From an uncultured Christensenella sp. (GTDB lineage Bacteria; Bacillota; Clostridia; Christensenellales; Borkfalkiaceae): a stretch of DNA of 6,865 nucleotides. Every line of letters begins with the position of its first letter. Position 1 is the first letter of the stretch. The DNA lies in NCBI GenBank assembly GCA_905212395.1, contig CAJMEI010000063.1, forward strand, positions 1 through 6,865. Direction: 5' to 3'. The notes under the pieces were generated by a model, which was not told where the DNA came from, made no database searches, and worked only from the letters and a program-made list of their open reading frames with translations. A program made the position numbers and the translations under genes. Positions 1 through 5,554 of the stretch are shown piece by piece.

Positions 1-95
1 CACGCAACACTCTTCCGTAGATTTTAACACTTAACGATTTCGTCAAAAACTGTTTTGTAACTTTAATTTTTAATTAAATATTTTTACTAAAAACT

Positions 96-133
96 TACCG
101 CCACAACTTTTAGTTGTAGCGGTATTTATTTTT
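96..133. terminator. Rho-independent terminator, probably bidirectional, beyond rsmI
   Basis: An imperfect palindrome at 96-124 has arms TACCGC-C-ACAACT and AGTTGT-A-GCGGTA, giving 6 bp, one C/A mismatch, 6 bp and a 3-base TTT loop. On the plus strand it is followed by TTTATTTTT (125-133). On the minus strand it is followed by AGTTTTTAG (95-87). It can therefore stop transcripts leaving rsmI on the minus strand, about 120 bases after that stop codon, as well as any plus-strand transcript entering from the left. The rest of 1-242 is AT-rich, and I see no gene in it. Confidence 0.72.
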
Positions 134-242
134 AATTTGTTTCAAGATTTTAATTTTTCTTATTCTAAACTTATTAACTTTTAAAAAAACTATTATACTC
201 TAACGCCTGCTTTATAAAATTTTTCGGCGTTTTTACAAAAAA

Positions 243-1052
243 TCATTTTCTTTCCGCGTCGGCTGTGAATAACGCGTACACTTCGCTTTTATGCACTCCC
301 CTATCTTTCGCGACTTGTTTTATCGCTTCGTTTTTAGTTAGTCCTTTATCTAAATAATATTTCAAATGTTGCTCTATACGTTCGGGAAAGGCTTGTTTTT
401 GCTTATTTCCTTCTACGATTAAAACGAATTCGCCTTTAAGTTCTCCGCTGTAACCTTCGCTTAAATTAAACTCGAATCTTTGCTCGTGAATTTTGGTTAT
501 TTCCTTTACCGCAACGGCTTTTCTTTCGCCCAAAAATTCGTATAAATATTCTACCGTTTTTGTTAAGTCGTGCGGGGCGCAATAAAAAATTATAGGAACG
601 CGTATTTGATTTAAGCTTTCTAATTCCCTTTTTATATCTCCCTTTTTGTCGGGTAGAAAGCCGTAAAAATAAAATCTTCCTTCGTTTAAGCCCGATAAAA
701 TAAGTGCAGGCACAAACGCGCACGCCCCCGGAACTACCGTATATGGCAAATTATTTTCTATAAGCTTTTTACTTAAAACGTCGCCGGGGTCGGAAATTAT
801 CGGAGTTCCCGCGTCGGAGATTACAGCCACTTCTTTTCCTTGTCGAAGTAATTCTATTATTTTATCGCTTGCGTTTGATTCATTAAATTTATGATAAGAT
901 ATAAGCGGTTTTTTAATATCGTAAGCGTTTAATAAAACGAGAGAATGTCTTGTGTCTTCGCACGCAATGACGTCAGCTTGTTTTAAAACTTCTACGGCTC
1001 TAAAAGATATATCCTTTAAGTTGCCTATCGGCGTTGAAACGAAATATAACAT
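243..1052 (-). CDS. rsmI: 16S rRNA (cytidine1402-2'-O)-methyltransferase RsmI
   Basis: RsmI uses S-adenosylmethionine to 2'-O-methylate C1402 in the decoding centre of 16S rRNA, acting in the cytoplasm on the small subunit. The 269-residue protein shows the family signatures in order: STPIGNL near residues 6-12, ACEDTR at 30-35, and SDAGTPIISDPG at 79-90 in the tetrapyrrole-methylase-type SAM fold. A VPGACAFVPALILSG segment corresponds to the usual PGPSA region. The C-terminal helical tail (LTKNEAIKQVAKDRGVHKSEVYALF region) is present, so the gene is complete; family members are usually about 275-290 residues. The ATG lies 7 bases after the upstream methyltransferase stop, with AAGGA overlapping that stop, so the pair is almost certainly cotranscribed. 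In Bacillus subtilis the homologue yabC also lies near yabB, with the small gene yazA between; yazA is absent here. Confidence 0.96.
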   Translation of the reverse strand: MLYFVSTPIGNLKDISFRAVEVLKQADVIACEDTRHSLVLLNAYDIKKPLISYHKFNESNASDKIIELLRQGKEVAVISDAGTPIISDPGDVLSKKLIENNLPYTVVPGACAFVPALILSGLNEGRFYFYGFLPDKKGDIKRELESLNQIRVPIIFYCAPHDLTKTVEYLYEFLGERKAVAVKEITKIHEQRFEFNLSEGYSGELKGEFVLIVEGNKQKQAFPERIEQHLKYYLDKGLTKNEAIKQVAKDRGVHKSEVYALFTADAERK

Positions 1053-1059
1053 ATTTTCC

Positions 1060-1737
1060 TTAATTTTCGTAATTTGGTAGTACCTTAAACGGTCTTTTTA
1101 CGCCTTTTACGGCTTCCACAAGCGCAAGATACGGTTTTTGAGAATTTTTAGCCACGACGAATTGTAACACGCAAGGATTTAGTCCCGCCTTTTCTAAGTC
1201 CGAAAAAAGTTCGGGCAAACGCTCCGTCCGTTGACAAATTCTAAGCCGTCCGCCGTGTTTTAACATTTTATACGCGCTAAAAGCTATTTCGCTTTGAGTA
1301 ATTTCTACTTCGTGCCGACAAATTGCTATTTCACGCTTTAAATTTTGTTCTCCGCTGTCCTTTTTTTTATACGGCGGATTGCACAGTATTAAAGAATACC
1401 TATTTTTGTAATTTTCGCTATTTTCTTGCAGTTTACCTTTTACGACGTAGCATTTATCGTCCATTTTATTTATTTCTAAGCTTTTTTCACACAAATTTGC
1501 AAGTCTAGGTTGAATTTCAAAAAATCCTACTTCTTTTACAAAAGGCTCGTTTAAAGCCAAAAAATGTATTCCGACTATTCCGCAACCCGAACAAATATCC
1601 GCCACCGTTTCGCCTTTGTTCGCCTTTAAAAATCGGCTTAACACAACCGAATCGGACGTAAAACGGTAAAACCTATCGTCTTGCAATATTTTGTAATCTC
1701 CTATTAAAAGAGATTCTATCGTAACGTGTTCTTCCAT
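1060..1737 (-). CDS. trmN6: TrmN6/YabB-like tRNA1(Val) (adenine37-N6)-methyltransferase family protein
   Basis: This is a class I SAM-dependent methyltransferase of 225 residues from the ATG. The SAM-binding motif I is DICSGCGIVG (about residues 47-56). The N6-adenine catalytic motif NPPY is at 120-123, with the family-typical FYRFTSDSVVLSRF stretch ahead of motif I. Characterised relatives (Escherichia coli YfiC/TrmN6) methylate A37 of tRNA1(Val). The exact substrate in this organism is an inference, since YabB-type proteins are often named only by homology. I chose the ATG at 1737; a TTG four codons upstream (1749) is possible but lies only 5 bases from the terminator hairpin at 1755-1780. 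Neither start has a recognisable Shine-Dalgarno site. Expression probably depends on read-through from the ferredoxin transcript. rsmI follows after 7 bases. Confidence 0.88.
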   Translation of the reverse strand: MEEHVTIESLLIGDYKILQDDRFYRFTSDSVVLSRFLKANKGETVADICSGCGIVGIHFLALNEPFVKEVGFFEIQPRLANLCEKSLEINKMDDKCYVVKGKLQENSENYKNRYSLILCNPPYKKKDSGEQNLKREIAICRHEVEITQSEIAFSAYKMLKHGGRLRICQRTERLPELFSDLEKAGLNPCVLQFVVAKNSQKPYLALVEAVKGVKRPFKVLPNYEN

Positions 1738-1754
1738 AATAAAAAGCAATAAAT

Positions 1755-1780
1755 AAAGCCCGATTAAATAGTCGGGCTTT
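1755..1780 (-). terminator. Hairpin terminator/attenuator between ferredoxin and trmN6-like gene
   Basis: Perfect 9-bp arms AAAGCCCGA (1755-1763) and TCGGGCTTT (1772-1780) enclose an 8-base loop. Read on the minus strand, the hairpin begins 16 bases after the ferredoxin stop and is followed by an interrupted T-rich tail (ATTTATTGCTTTTT). This is weaker than a clean U-tract, so partial termination is plausible. The trmN6-like ATG lies only 17 bases beyond the stem, and no separate promoter is visible in that gap. Confidence 0.72.
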
Positions 1781-1796
1781 GATTTTGTTTATTTCC

Positions 1797-1967
1797 TTAC
1801 TCTTCAACAGGCGCGGAAACGGGGCAAGTAGACGCGCAAGCTCCGCAAGAAATGCAGGTATCTGCGTCTATTACGTATTGAGTATCTCCCGCAGATATAG
1901 CGGAAACGGGGCAAGTTTCTGCGCAAGCTCCGCAAGAAACGCAAGCATCGGTAATTTTGTAAGCCAT
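1797..1967 (-). CDS. Clostridial-type 2[4Fe-4S] ferredoxin
   Basis: This 56-residue electron carrier begins MAYKITDAC and ends APVEE. It carries two copies of CxxCxxCxxxCP, at residues 9-20 and 38-49. By the established pattern for the family, C9, C12, C15 and C48 bind one [4Fe-4S] cluster, and C38, C41, C44 and C19 bind the other. Such low-potential cytoplasmic ferredoxins serve pyruvate:ferredoxin oxidoreductase, hydrogenases and similar enzymes in fermentative anaerobes; the partner here is not shown. The start is set by an ideal GGAGGG (1975-1980) 7 bases before the ATG. The gene has its own strong promoter (2035-2063) and a hairpin just downstream, so it can be expressed as a single-gene unit. 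The two cluster-binding halves are nearly identical in DNA as well as protein. Confidence 0.96.
   Translation of the reverse strand: MAYKITDACVSCGACAETCPVSAISAGDTQYVIDADTCISCGACASTCPVSAPVEE
1813..1943 (-). repeat. Internal direct repeat within the ferredoxin gene (two 44-base copies)
   Basis: The segments at 1900-1943 and 1813-1856 encode the two cluster motifs (CVSCGACAETCPVSA and CISCGACASTCPVSA). By eye they match at 39 of 44 bases, with a period of 87 bases (29 codons). The five differences fall in only three codons. Bacterial 2[4Fe-4S] ferredoxins are known to derive from an ancient duplication; identity this high at DNA level is unusual for an ancient event. Confidence 0.85.
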
Positions 1968-2034
1968 GGTAATTCCCTCCTAAATTTAATAAATCAAATT
2001 TTCAGCAAATATTATATTGCCGAATTGTTAAACC

Positions 2035-2063
2035 ATTATATCATCTTTGTTTTAATAATTCAA
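2035..2063 (-). promoter_or_regulatory. Sigma-A-type extended -10 promoter for ferredoxin
   Basis: On the minus strand, a -35 box TTGAAT (2058-2063) and a perfect -10 box TATAAT (2035-2040) are separated by 17 bases. A TG dinucleotide gives an extended -10 (TGATATAAT). Transcription would start about 60 bases before the ferredoxin ATG. Two further TATAAT hexamers on the same strand, at 2065-2070 and 2011-2016, lack a good -35 box at the right distance. Confidence 0.75.
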
Positions 2064-2100
2064 GATTATATCACAAGTTTTTTGTTTTTTTTAAAATTTT

Positions 2101-2712
2101 TTATTCTTTGTCTTTTAATCTATCCATAACTTCGTTGCAAGTATCGTACCCGTAACCCTTGCTTAAAAGTTTTCTGTATACGGAAGATAAGGTTTTTTTA
2201 TCCCTTTCTTTGCCTTTTAAAAATTTAACGGCAATTTCATAAGCGGAATCCGTATCTTCTTCCACGTTTTCTAACGCTTTTTTTATGACTTCTTCTCCGC
2301 AACCTTTTATTTTTAGTTCCCTTTCTATTAAATATTTGCCTTTTTTGAATTTATAACACTCGGCGTAATTTTCTGCGTAAAGTTCATCGTTAATAAAACG
2401 ATAGTCCTTTAATTTTTCTATAACCTTATCGCGCAAGCTTAAAGTAAAACCTTTTTTTTGCAAATAATCTCTTACTTGCTTTTCGGTTTTGTTCGATTTA
2501 GAAAGTAGCCCCATCGCCTTATCCAAAGCGTGAGTGTATAAAGAAGAAATTTGTATTTCGTCAAGCTTTTCAGTGGAAATTACTTGCCCGACTTTTAGCC
2601 TGTTTTCTACTACCGTTTCTAGCCTTAACGAACAATAATACGTCCCGTCTAAATAAATATTACAGTGTTTATCGCTATGAGTTTGCATTGAAATTTGAGT
2701 GATAGTTTTCAT
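2101..2712 (-). CDS. recX: Regulatory protein RecX
   Basis: RecX binds RecA and modulates its filament assembly and recombinase activity. The 203-residue protein has a short N-terminal beta-rich part (ITQISMQTHSDKHCNIYLDGTYYCSLRLE) followed by RecX-type three-helix repeats. The most recognisable repeat is ALDKAMGLLSKSNKTEKQVRDYLQKKGF...VIEKLKDYRFINDELYAENYAE, around residues 62-117; a second runs through KGKYLIERELKIKGCGEEVIKKAL. Length is within the family's normal range. The ATG overlaps the TGA of the upstream IMPACT-family gene (ATGA, 2709-2712), and its own Shine-Dalgarno site is weak. Translation is therefore probably coupled. recA is not in the window. No GC-rich terminator is visible in the 133 bases before the ferredoxin. 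Confidence 0.93.
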   Translation of the reverse strand: MKTITQISMQTHSDKHCNIYLDGTYYCSLRLETVVENRLKVGQVISTEKLDEIQISSLYTHALDKAMGLLSKSNKTEKQVRDYLQKKGFTLSLRDKVIEKLKDYRFINDELYAENYAECYKFKKGKYLIERELKIKGCGEEVIKKALENVEEDTDSAYEIAVKFLKGKERDKKTLSSVYRKLLSKGYGYDTCNEVMDRLKDKE

Positions 2713-3326
2713 TTATACTCTACAAAACACTCCTTTAATAAACTTATAGACGGCTTTTTATTTATTATACTGCTAATTTGCTCCGCTACGTTTTTATTTT
2801 TTTCACACGCAAAAGTAACGGTAACGAAACTAGAAAACTCTTTATTTAAAACCGATATTCCATTAGATGAGAAAAAGGAATTTAAACTGCTGAAAGAAAC
2901 GTAGTCAAGTTCCAAAACGTAAACGTCGCTTAAAGTCATTTTACATATTCCGCATTTGTCCAAACAACTTTTCGCGGAAGAAAAATACGCCCTGACAAGT
3001 CCGCCCGTTCCGAGTTTTATTCCGCCGAAATATCTGGTAACGACTACCGCCACGTCTAAAAGCTTTGAGCTTTCTATTGCGTTAAGGATAGGAAGTCCTG
3101 CGGTAGAACCGGGTTCTCCGTCGTCCGAAAATTTAGCCGTTCCGTCCTTTAACTTGTAGCAATAACAGTTGTGGGTTGCGTTTGAATATTCTTTTTTTAC
3201 GGAATTTATAAATTCCCTTGCCTGCTCCGCCGTTTCTACACGTTTGCAACTAGTGATAAAAACCGATTTTTCTATATTTATTTCGCTTTTGCCGTTTTCT
3301 TTAACGGTTAAATAATCGTTTAACAA
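2709..3326 (-). CDS. yigZ: IMPACT/YigZ (YvyE) family protein
   Basis: This 205-residue cytoplasmic protein belongs to the UPF0029/IMPACT family (E. coli YigZ, B. subtilis YvyE). Its bacterial function is not firmly established; the eukaryotic member IMPACT interferes with Gcn2 activation. Signatures are HNCYCYKL (about 52-59), FSDDGEPGSTAGLPIL (66-81) and RYFGGIKLGTGGLVRAY (98-114). A C-terminal alpha/beta domain follows, ending KECFVEYK. The only sensible start in frame is TTG at 3326: the N-terminus LTVKENGKSEINIEKSVF lines up with that of YvyE, and an in-frame TGA lies four codons upstream. AAGGA lies 13 bases upstream of the TTG, farther than usual. The gene follows tyrS after 49 bases and overlaps recX by 4 bases, so the three are probably cotranscribed. 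Confidence 0.92.
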   Translation of the reverse strand: MLNDYLTVKENGKSEINIEKSVFITSCKRVETAEQAREFINSVKKEYSNATHNCYCYKLKDGTAKFSDDGEPGSTAGLPILNAIESSKLLDVAVVVTRYFGGIKLGTGGLVRAYFSSAKSCLDKCGICKMTLSDVYVLELDYVSFSSLNSFFSSNGISVLNKEFSSFVTVTFACEKNKNVAEQISSIINKKPSISLLKECFVEYK

Positions 3327-3375
3327 AATAACTCAACTATCCTTGCGTGATGGCGTTTTTAGCCATAGAAAAAAA

Positions 3376-4581
3376 TTATTTAACAAATATAACTCTAACG
3401 TGAGCTTTTTTGCCTTTATGCAATACGAAATCTCCATTTTCGTAAATTTCGTCGGGAAGTTCTAACTGACCTTTTTCAAGCTTAACTTCGTTTATCAAAA
3501 CGCCGCCGCCGTCAATAAGTCTTCTGCCTTCGCCTTTGGATTTTGCAAAGCCTGCCCTTAACAATAATTCGGGAACGTCTTTCGTCTTTTCGGTTTCAAG
3601 CTTAGGCATTGCGGAAATATCCCCCGAGAACGCGCCCCTTACCTGCGACAATACTTCTTCGGCTTTTTCTTTCCCGTGAACGAGCGCCGTAACTTCGTAA
3701 GCAAGTCTTTCTTTCGCTTTGTTTATGTCGCGTCCTTCTGCGGTTAAATCGGCAATTTCGTCAAGTTCCATAAAGGTTAAAAGCTTCATACACTCGGCAA
3801 CCTTACAGTCTTCCACGTTTCTGAAATATTGGAAAAAGTCGTACGGAGAACATTTATTTTCGTCCAACCATAACGCGCCTTTCGCGGTTTTCCCCATTTT
3901 TTTGCCTTCGCTGTTTAAAAGAAGCGTACAAGTTGCGCAAAACGCGTCTTTCCCTTCTTTTCTACGTATTAAATCTACCCCCGCAAGCATATTTGACCAC
4001 TGGTCGTCCCCGCCAAGCTCTAATTTGGCGTTGTAATGCTTGTTTAAGTATAAAAAGTCGTAACCTTGCATCAACATATAGTTGAATTCCAAAAAGGTTA
4101 AGCCTTTTTCTAATCTTTGTTTATAACATTCGGCGGTAAGCATTTTGTTTACCGAAAAATACGCGCCTATATCCCTTAAAAAGTCAATGTAATTTAGGTC
4201 TAAAAGCCAGTCCGCATTATTTGCCATTATCGCGCCGTTTTCGCCTTCGAACGTAATAAAACGCGACATTTGCTTTTTAAATTGCGCAATATTGTAATCT
4301 ATTTGCTCTCTCGTAAGCATTTTACGCATATCCGTTCTTCCGGACGGGTCGCCTATCATTCCCGTTCCGCCACCGAACAACGCAATCGGCTTATGCCCCG
4401 CTCTTTGCATATGCGCCATCATCATAATAGGAATATAATGACCGATATGTAAAGAATCCGCCGTCGGGTCAAATCCTATATAAAAAGCTACTTTTTCGGT
4501 GTCTAAAAGTTTGTATAAATCTTCTTCGTAAATGGTTTGCTTAATAAAGCCCCTTGCTTTTAATGTGTCTAAAACGTTCAT
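3376..4581 (-). CDS. tyrS: Tyrosyl-tRNA synthetase
   Basis: This class I aminoacyl-tRNA synthetase charges tRNA-Tyr with tyrosine using ATP in the cytoplasm. The 401-residue protein has HIGH at 45-48 and the second ATP-binding motif as KMGKT at 228-232. Tyrosine-pocket residues match the Geobacillus enzyme: Y34, D78, and Y168, Q172, D175 in the YMLMQGYD stretch. GGDDQW is at 190-195, where many relatives have GGSDQW or GGNDQW. The C-terminal S4-like tRNA-binding domain runs from about residue 335 to the end (ELLLRAGFAKSKGEGRRLIDGGGVLINEVKL). The ATG is preceded by GGAGAG at good spacing. I see no T-box leader, although tyrosine T-boxes are common in Firmicutes. Confidence 0.97.
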   Translation of the reverse strand: MNVLDTLKARGFIKQTIYEEDLYKLLDTEKVAFYIGFDPTADSLHIGHYIPIMMMAHMQRAGHKPIALFGGGTGMIGDPSGRTDMRKMLTREQIDYNIAQFKKQMSRFITFEGENGAIMANNADWLLDLNYIDFLRDIGAYFSVNKMLTAECYKQRLEKGLTFLEFNYMLMQGYDFLYLNKHYNAKLELGGDDQWSNMLAGVDLIRRKEGKDAFCATCTLLLNSEGKKMGKTAKGALWLDENKCSPYDFFQYFRNVEDCKVAECMKLLTFMELDEIADLTAEGRDINKAKERLAYEVTALVHGKEKAEEVLSQVRGAFSGDISAMPKLETEKTKDVPELLLRAGFAKSKGEGRRLIDGGGVLINEVKLEKGQLELPDEIYENGDFVLHKGKKAHVRVIFVK

Positions 4582-4653
4582 ATCTTCTCTCCGTTTTTTA
4601 AAGGCTCTCGTTTTGCGTGAAACCTTTTTTTAGCCAAATCAGCATATTTCTTA

Positions 4654-4681
4654 TTTATAAAATCTTAACCGAATATTTAAA
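4654..4681 (-). promoter_or_regulatory. Possible tyrS promoter (weak)
   Basis: On the minus strand, TTTAAA (4676-4681) and TATAAA (4654-4659) are 16 bases apart, which would give a leader of about 65 bases before the tyrS ATG. Both boxes are imperfect, and AT-rich sequence produces such matches by chance. It is the best-spaced candidate I found in the divergent spacer. Confidence 0.28.
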
Positions 4682-4780
4682 AATCGTATTATTTTTATTC
4701 GACTAAATAAATAATCTATACGCTCTTTTACTATTTTAACATTTTTATAATATTTATGCAAATAAGTTTTATGAAAATAT

Positions 4781-4809
4781 TTGTAAATTGATTTTTTTTA
4801 TGTTATAAT
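4781..4809 (+). promoter_or_regulatory. Strong extended -10 promoter of the scaffold/GGGtGRT operon
   Basis: A -35 box TTGTAA (4781-4786) and a perfect TATAAT (4804-4809) are separated by exactly 17 bases. TG at 4801-4802 makes an extended -10 (TGTTATAAT). Transcription should begin near 4816, giving a leader of about 32 bases with GGAGG at 4836-4840, 7 bases before the ATG. No operator palindrome or riboswitch fits in so short a leader, so simple strong expression is the likeliest reading. Confidence 0.8.
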
Positions 4810-4847
4810 TAGTAAAAAATAAAGTTAATTTATTTGGAGGATTAAAA

Positions 4848-5540
4848 ATGCAATATTCCAGAGAAGTTGAAAACATGGTATGCATTGCAAAAGGACCTAA
4901 ACATAATCCTGCTCCTATTCCGGAAGAAGGAAAATGGGTATTTGCAAAAGAAATTACCGACATCAGCGGATTTACACACGGTGTAGGTTGGTGCGCACCC
5001 CAACAAGGAGCTTGTAAATTATCGCTTAACGTTAAGAAAGGTATCATCGAAGAAGCTTTGGTTGAAACAATAGGTTGTTCGGGTATGACTCACTCGGCTG
5101 CAATGGCTGCGGAAATTCTTCCCGGTAAAACCATTTTGGAAGCTTTGAATACCGACCTTGTTTGCGACGCTATCAATACCGCTATGAGAGAACTATTCTT
5201 ACAAATAGTTTACGGAAGAAGTCAATCCGCTTTCTCTGACGACGGTTTAACCGTAGGCGCAGGCTTAGAAGATTTAGGAAAAGGTTTACGTTCGCAAGTT
5301 GGTACTATGTACGGTACTAAACTTAAAGGCGTTAGATACCTTGAAATGGCAGAAGGATACGTAACCAGACTCGCTCTCGATTCCGATATGCAAGTTATCG
5401 GCTACGAATTCGTTTCTCTCGGCAAAATGACCGATTTCATCAAAAAAGGTCTTACCCCCGACGAAGCTTACAAAAAAGCTATGGGACACTACGGAAGATT
5501 CGATAACGCTTATAAGTATATCGACCCTAGAAAAGAATAA
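4848..5540 (+). CDS. IscU/NifU-like iron-sulfur cluster assembly scaffold protein (GGGtGRT-associated)
   Basis: This 230-residue cytoplasmic protein has an IscU/NifU N-terminal-like core at about residues 45-125. GWCAPQQGACKLSLNVKKGIIEEALVETIGCSGMTHSAAMAAEILPGKT follows the IscU order: first Cys region, beta-strand pair, then a GCxxxxxS turn and helix. Candidate metal or cluster ligands are C49, C56, C77 and C106; C12 lies in a separate N-terminal segment. Canonical IscU has its third Cys in an HC motif; C106 (DLVCDAI) sits in roughly that area, but its equivalence is my inference. The C-terminal half (about 130-230, with GLRSQVGTMYGT and a strand-rich VTRLALDSDMQVIGYEFVSLGK region) is neither the Nfu domain nor the bacterioferritin-associated domain of true NifU. 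No cysteine desulfurase gene is nearby. It is the first gene of a two-gene operon with the GGGtGRT gene. Confidence 0.85.
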   Translation: MQYSREVENMVCIAKGPKHNPAPIPEEGKWVFAKEITDISGFTHGVGWCAPQQGACKLSLNVKKGIIEEALVETIGCSGMTHSAAMAAEILPGKTILEALNTDLVCDAINTAMRELFLQIVYGRSQSAFSDDGLTVGAGLEDLGKGLRSQVGTMYGTKLKGVRYLEMAEGYVTRLALDSDMQVIGYEFVSLGKMTDFIKKGLTPDEAYKKAMGHYGRFDNAYKYIDPRKE

Positions 5541-5554
5541 GGGAGGAAAAAAGA

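Noticed and set aside
1..60. Possible GTG-started minus-strand reading frame running off the left edge
   Set aside because: Too short to judge, without a Shine-Dalgarno site or recognisable residues.
202..234. AACGCC/GGCGTT inverted repeat just after rsmI, followed by TTTTT on the plus strand
   Set aside because: Only 6 bp with an 18-base loop, and the T-run is on the strand opposite to rsmI; the hairpin at 96-124 is a far better terminator.
2071..2100. A- and T-runs after recX as a terminator
   Set aside because: No GC-containing stem accompanies them, so termination cannot be supported from sequence.
1779..2129. Plus-strand open frame with Arg/Ser-rich repeats
   Set aside because: It is the antisense shadow of the repetitive ferredoxin gene and has no ribosome binding site.
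3350..3366. ATGGC/GCCAT inverted repeat between tyrS and the IMPACT-family gene
   Set aside because: A 5-bp stem with a 7-base loop and no T-run after it on the minus strand; not a credible terminator.
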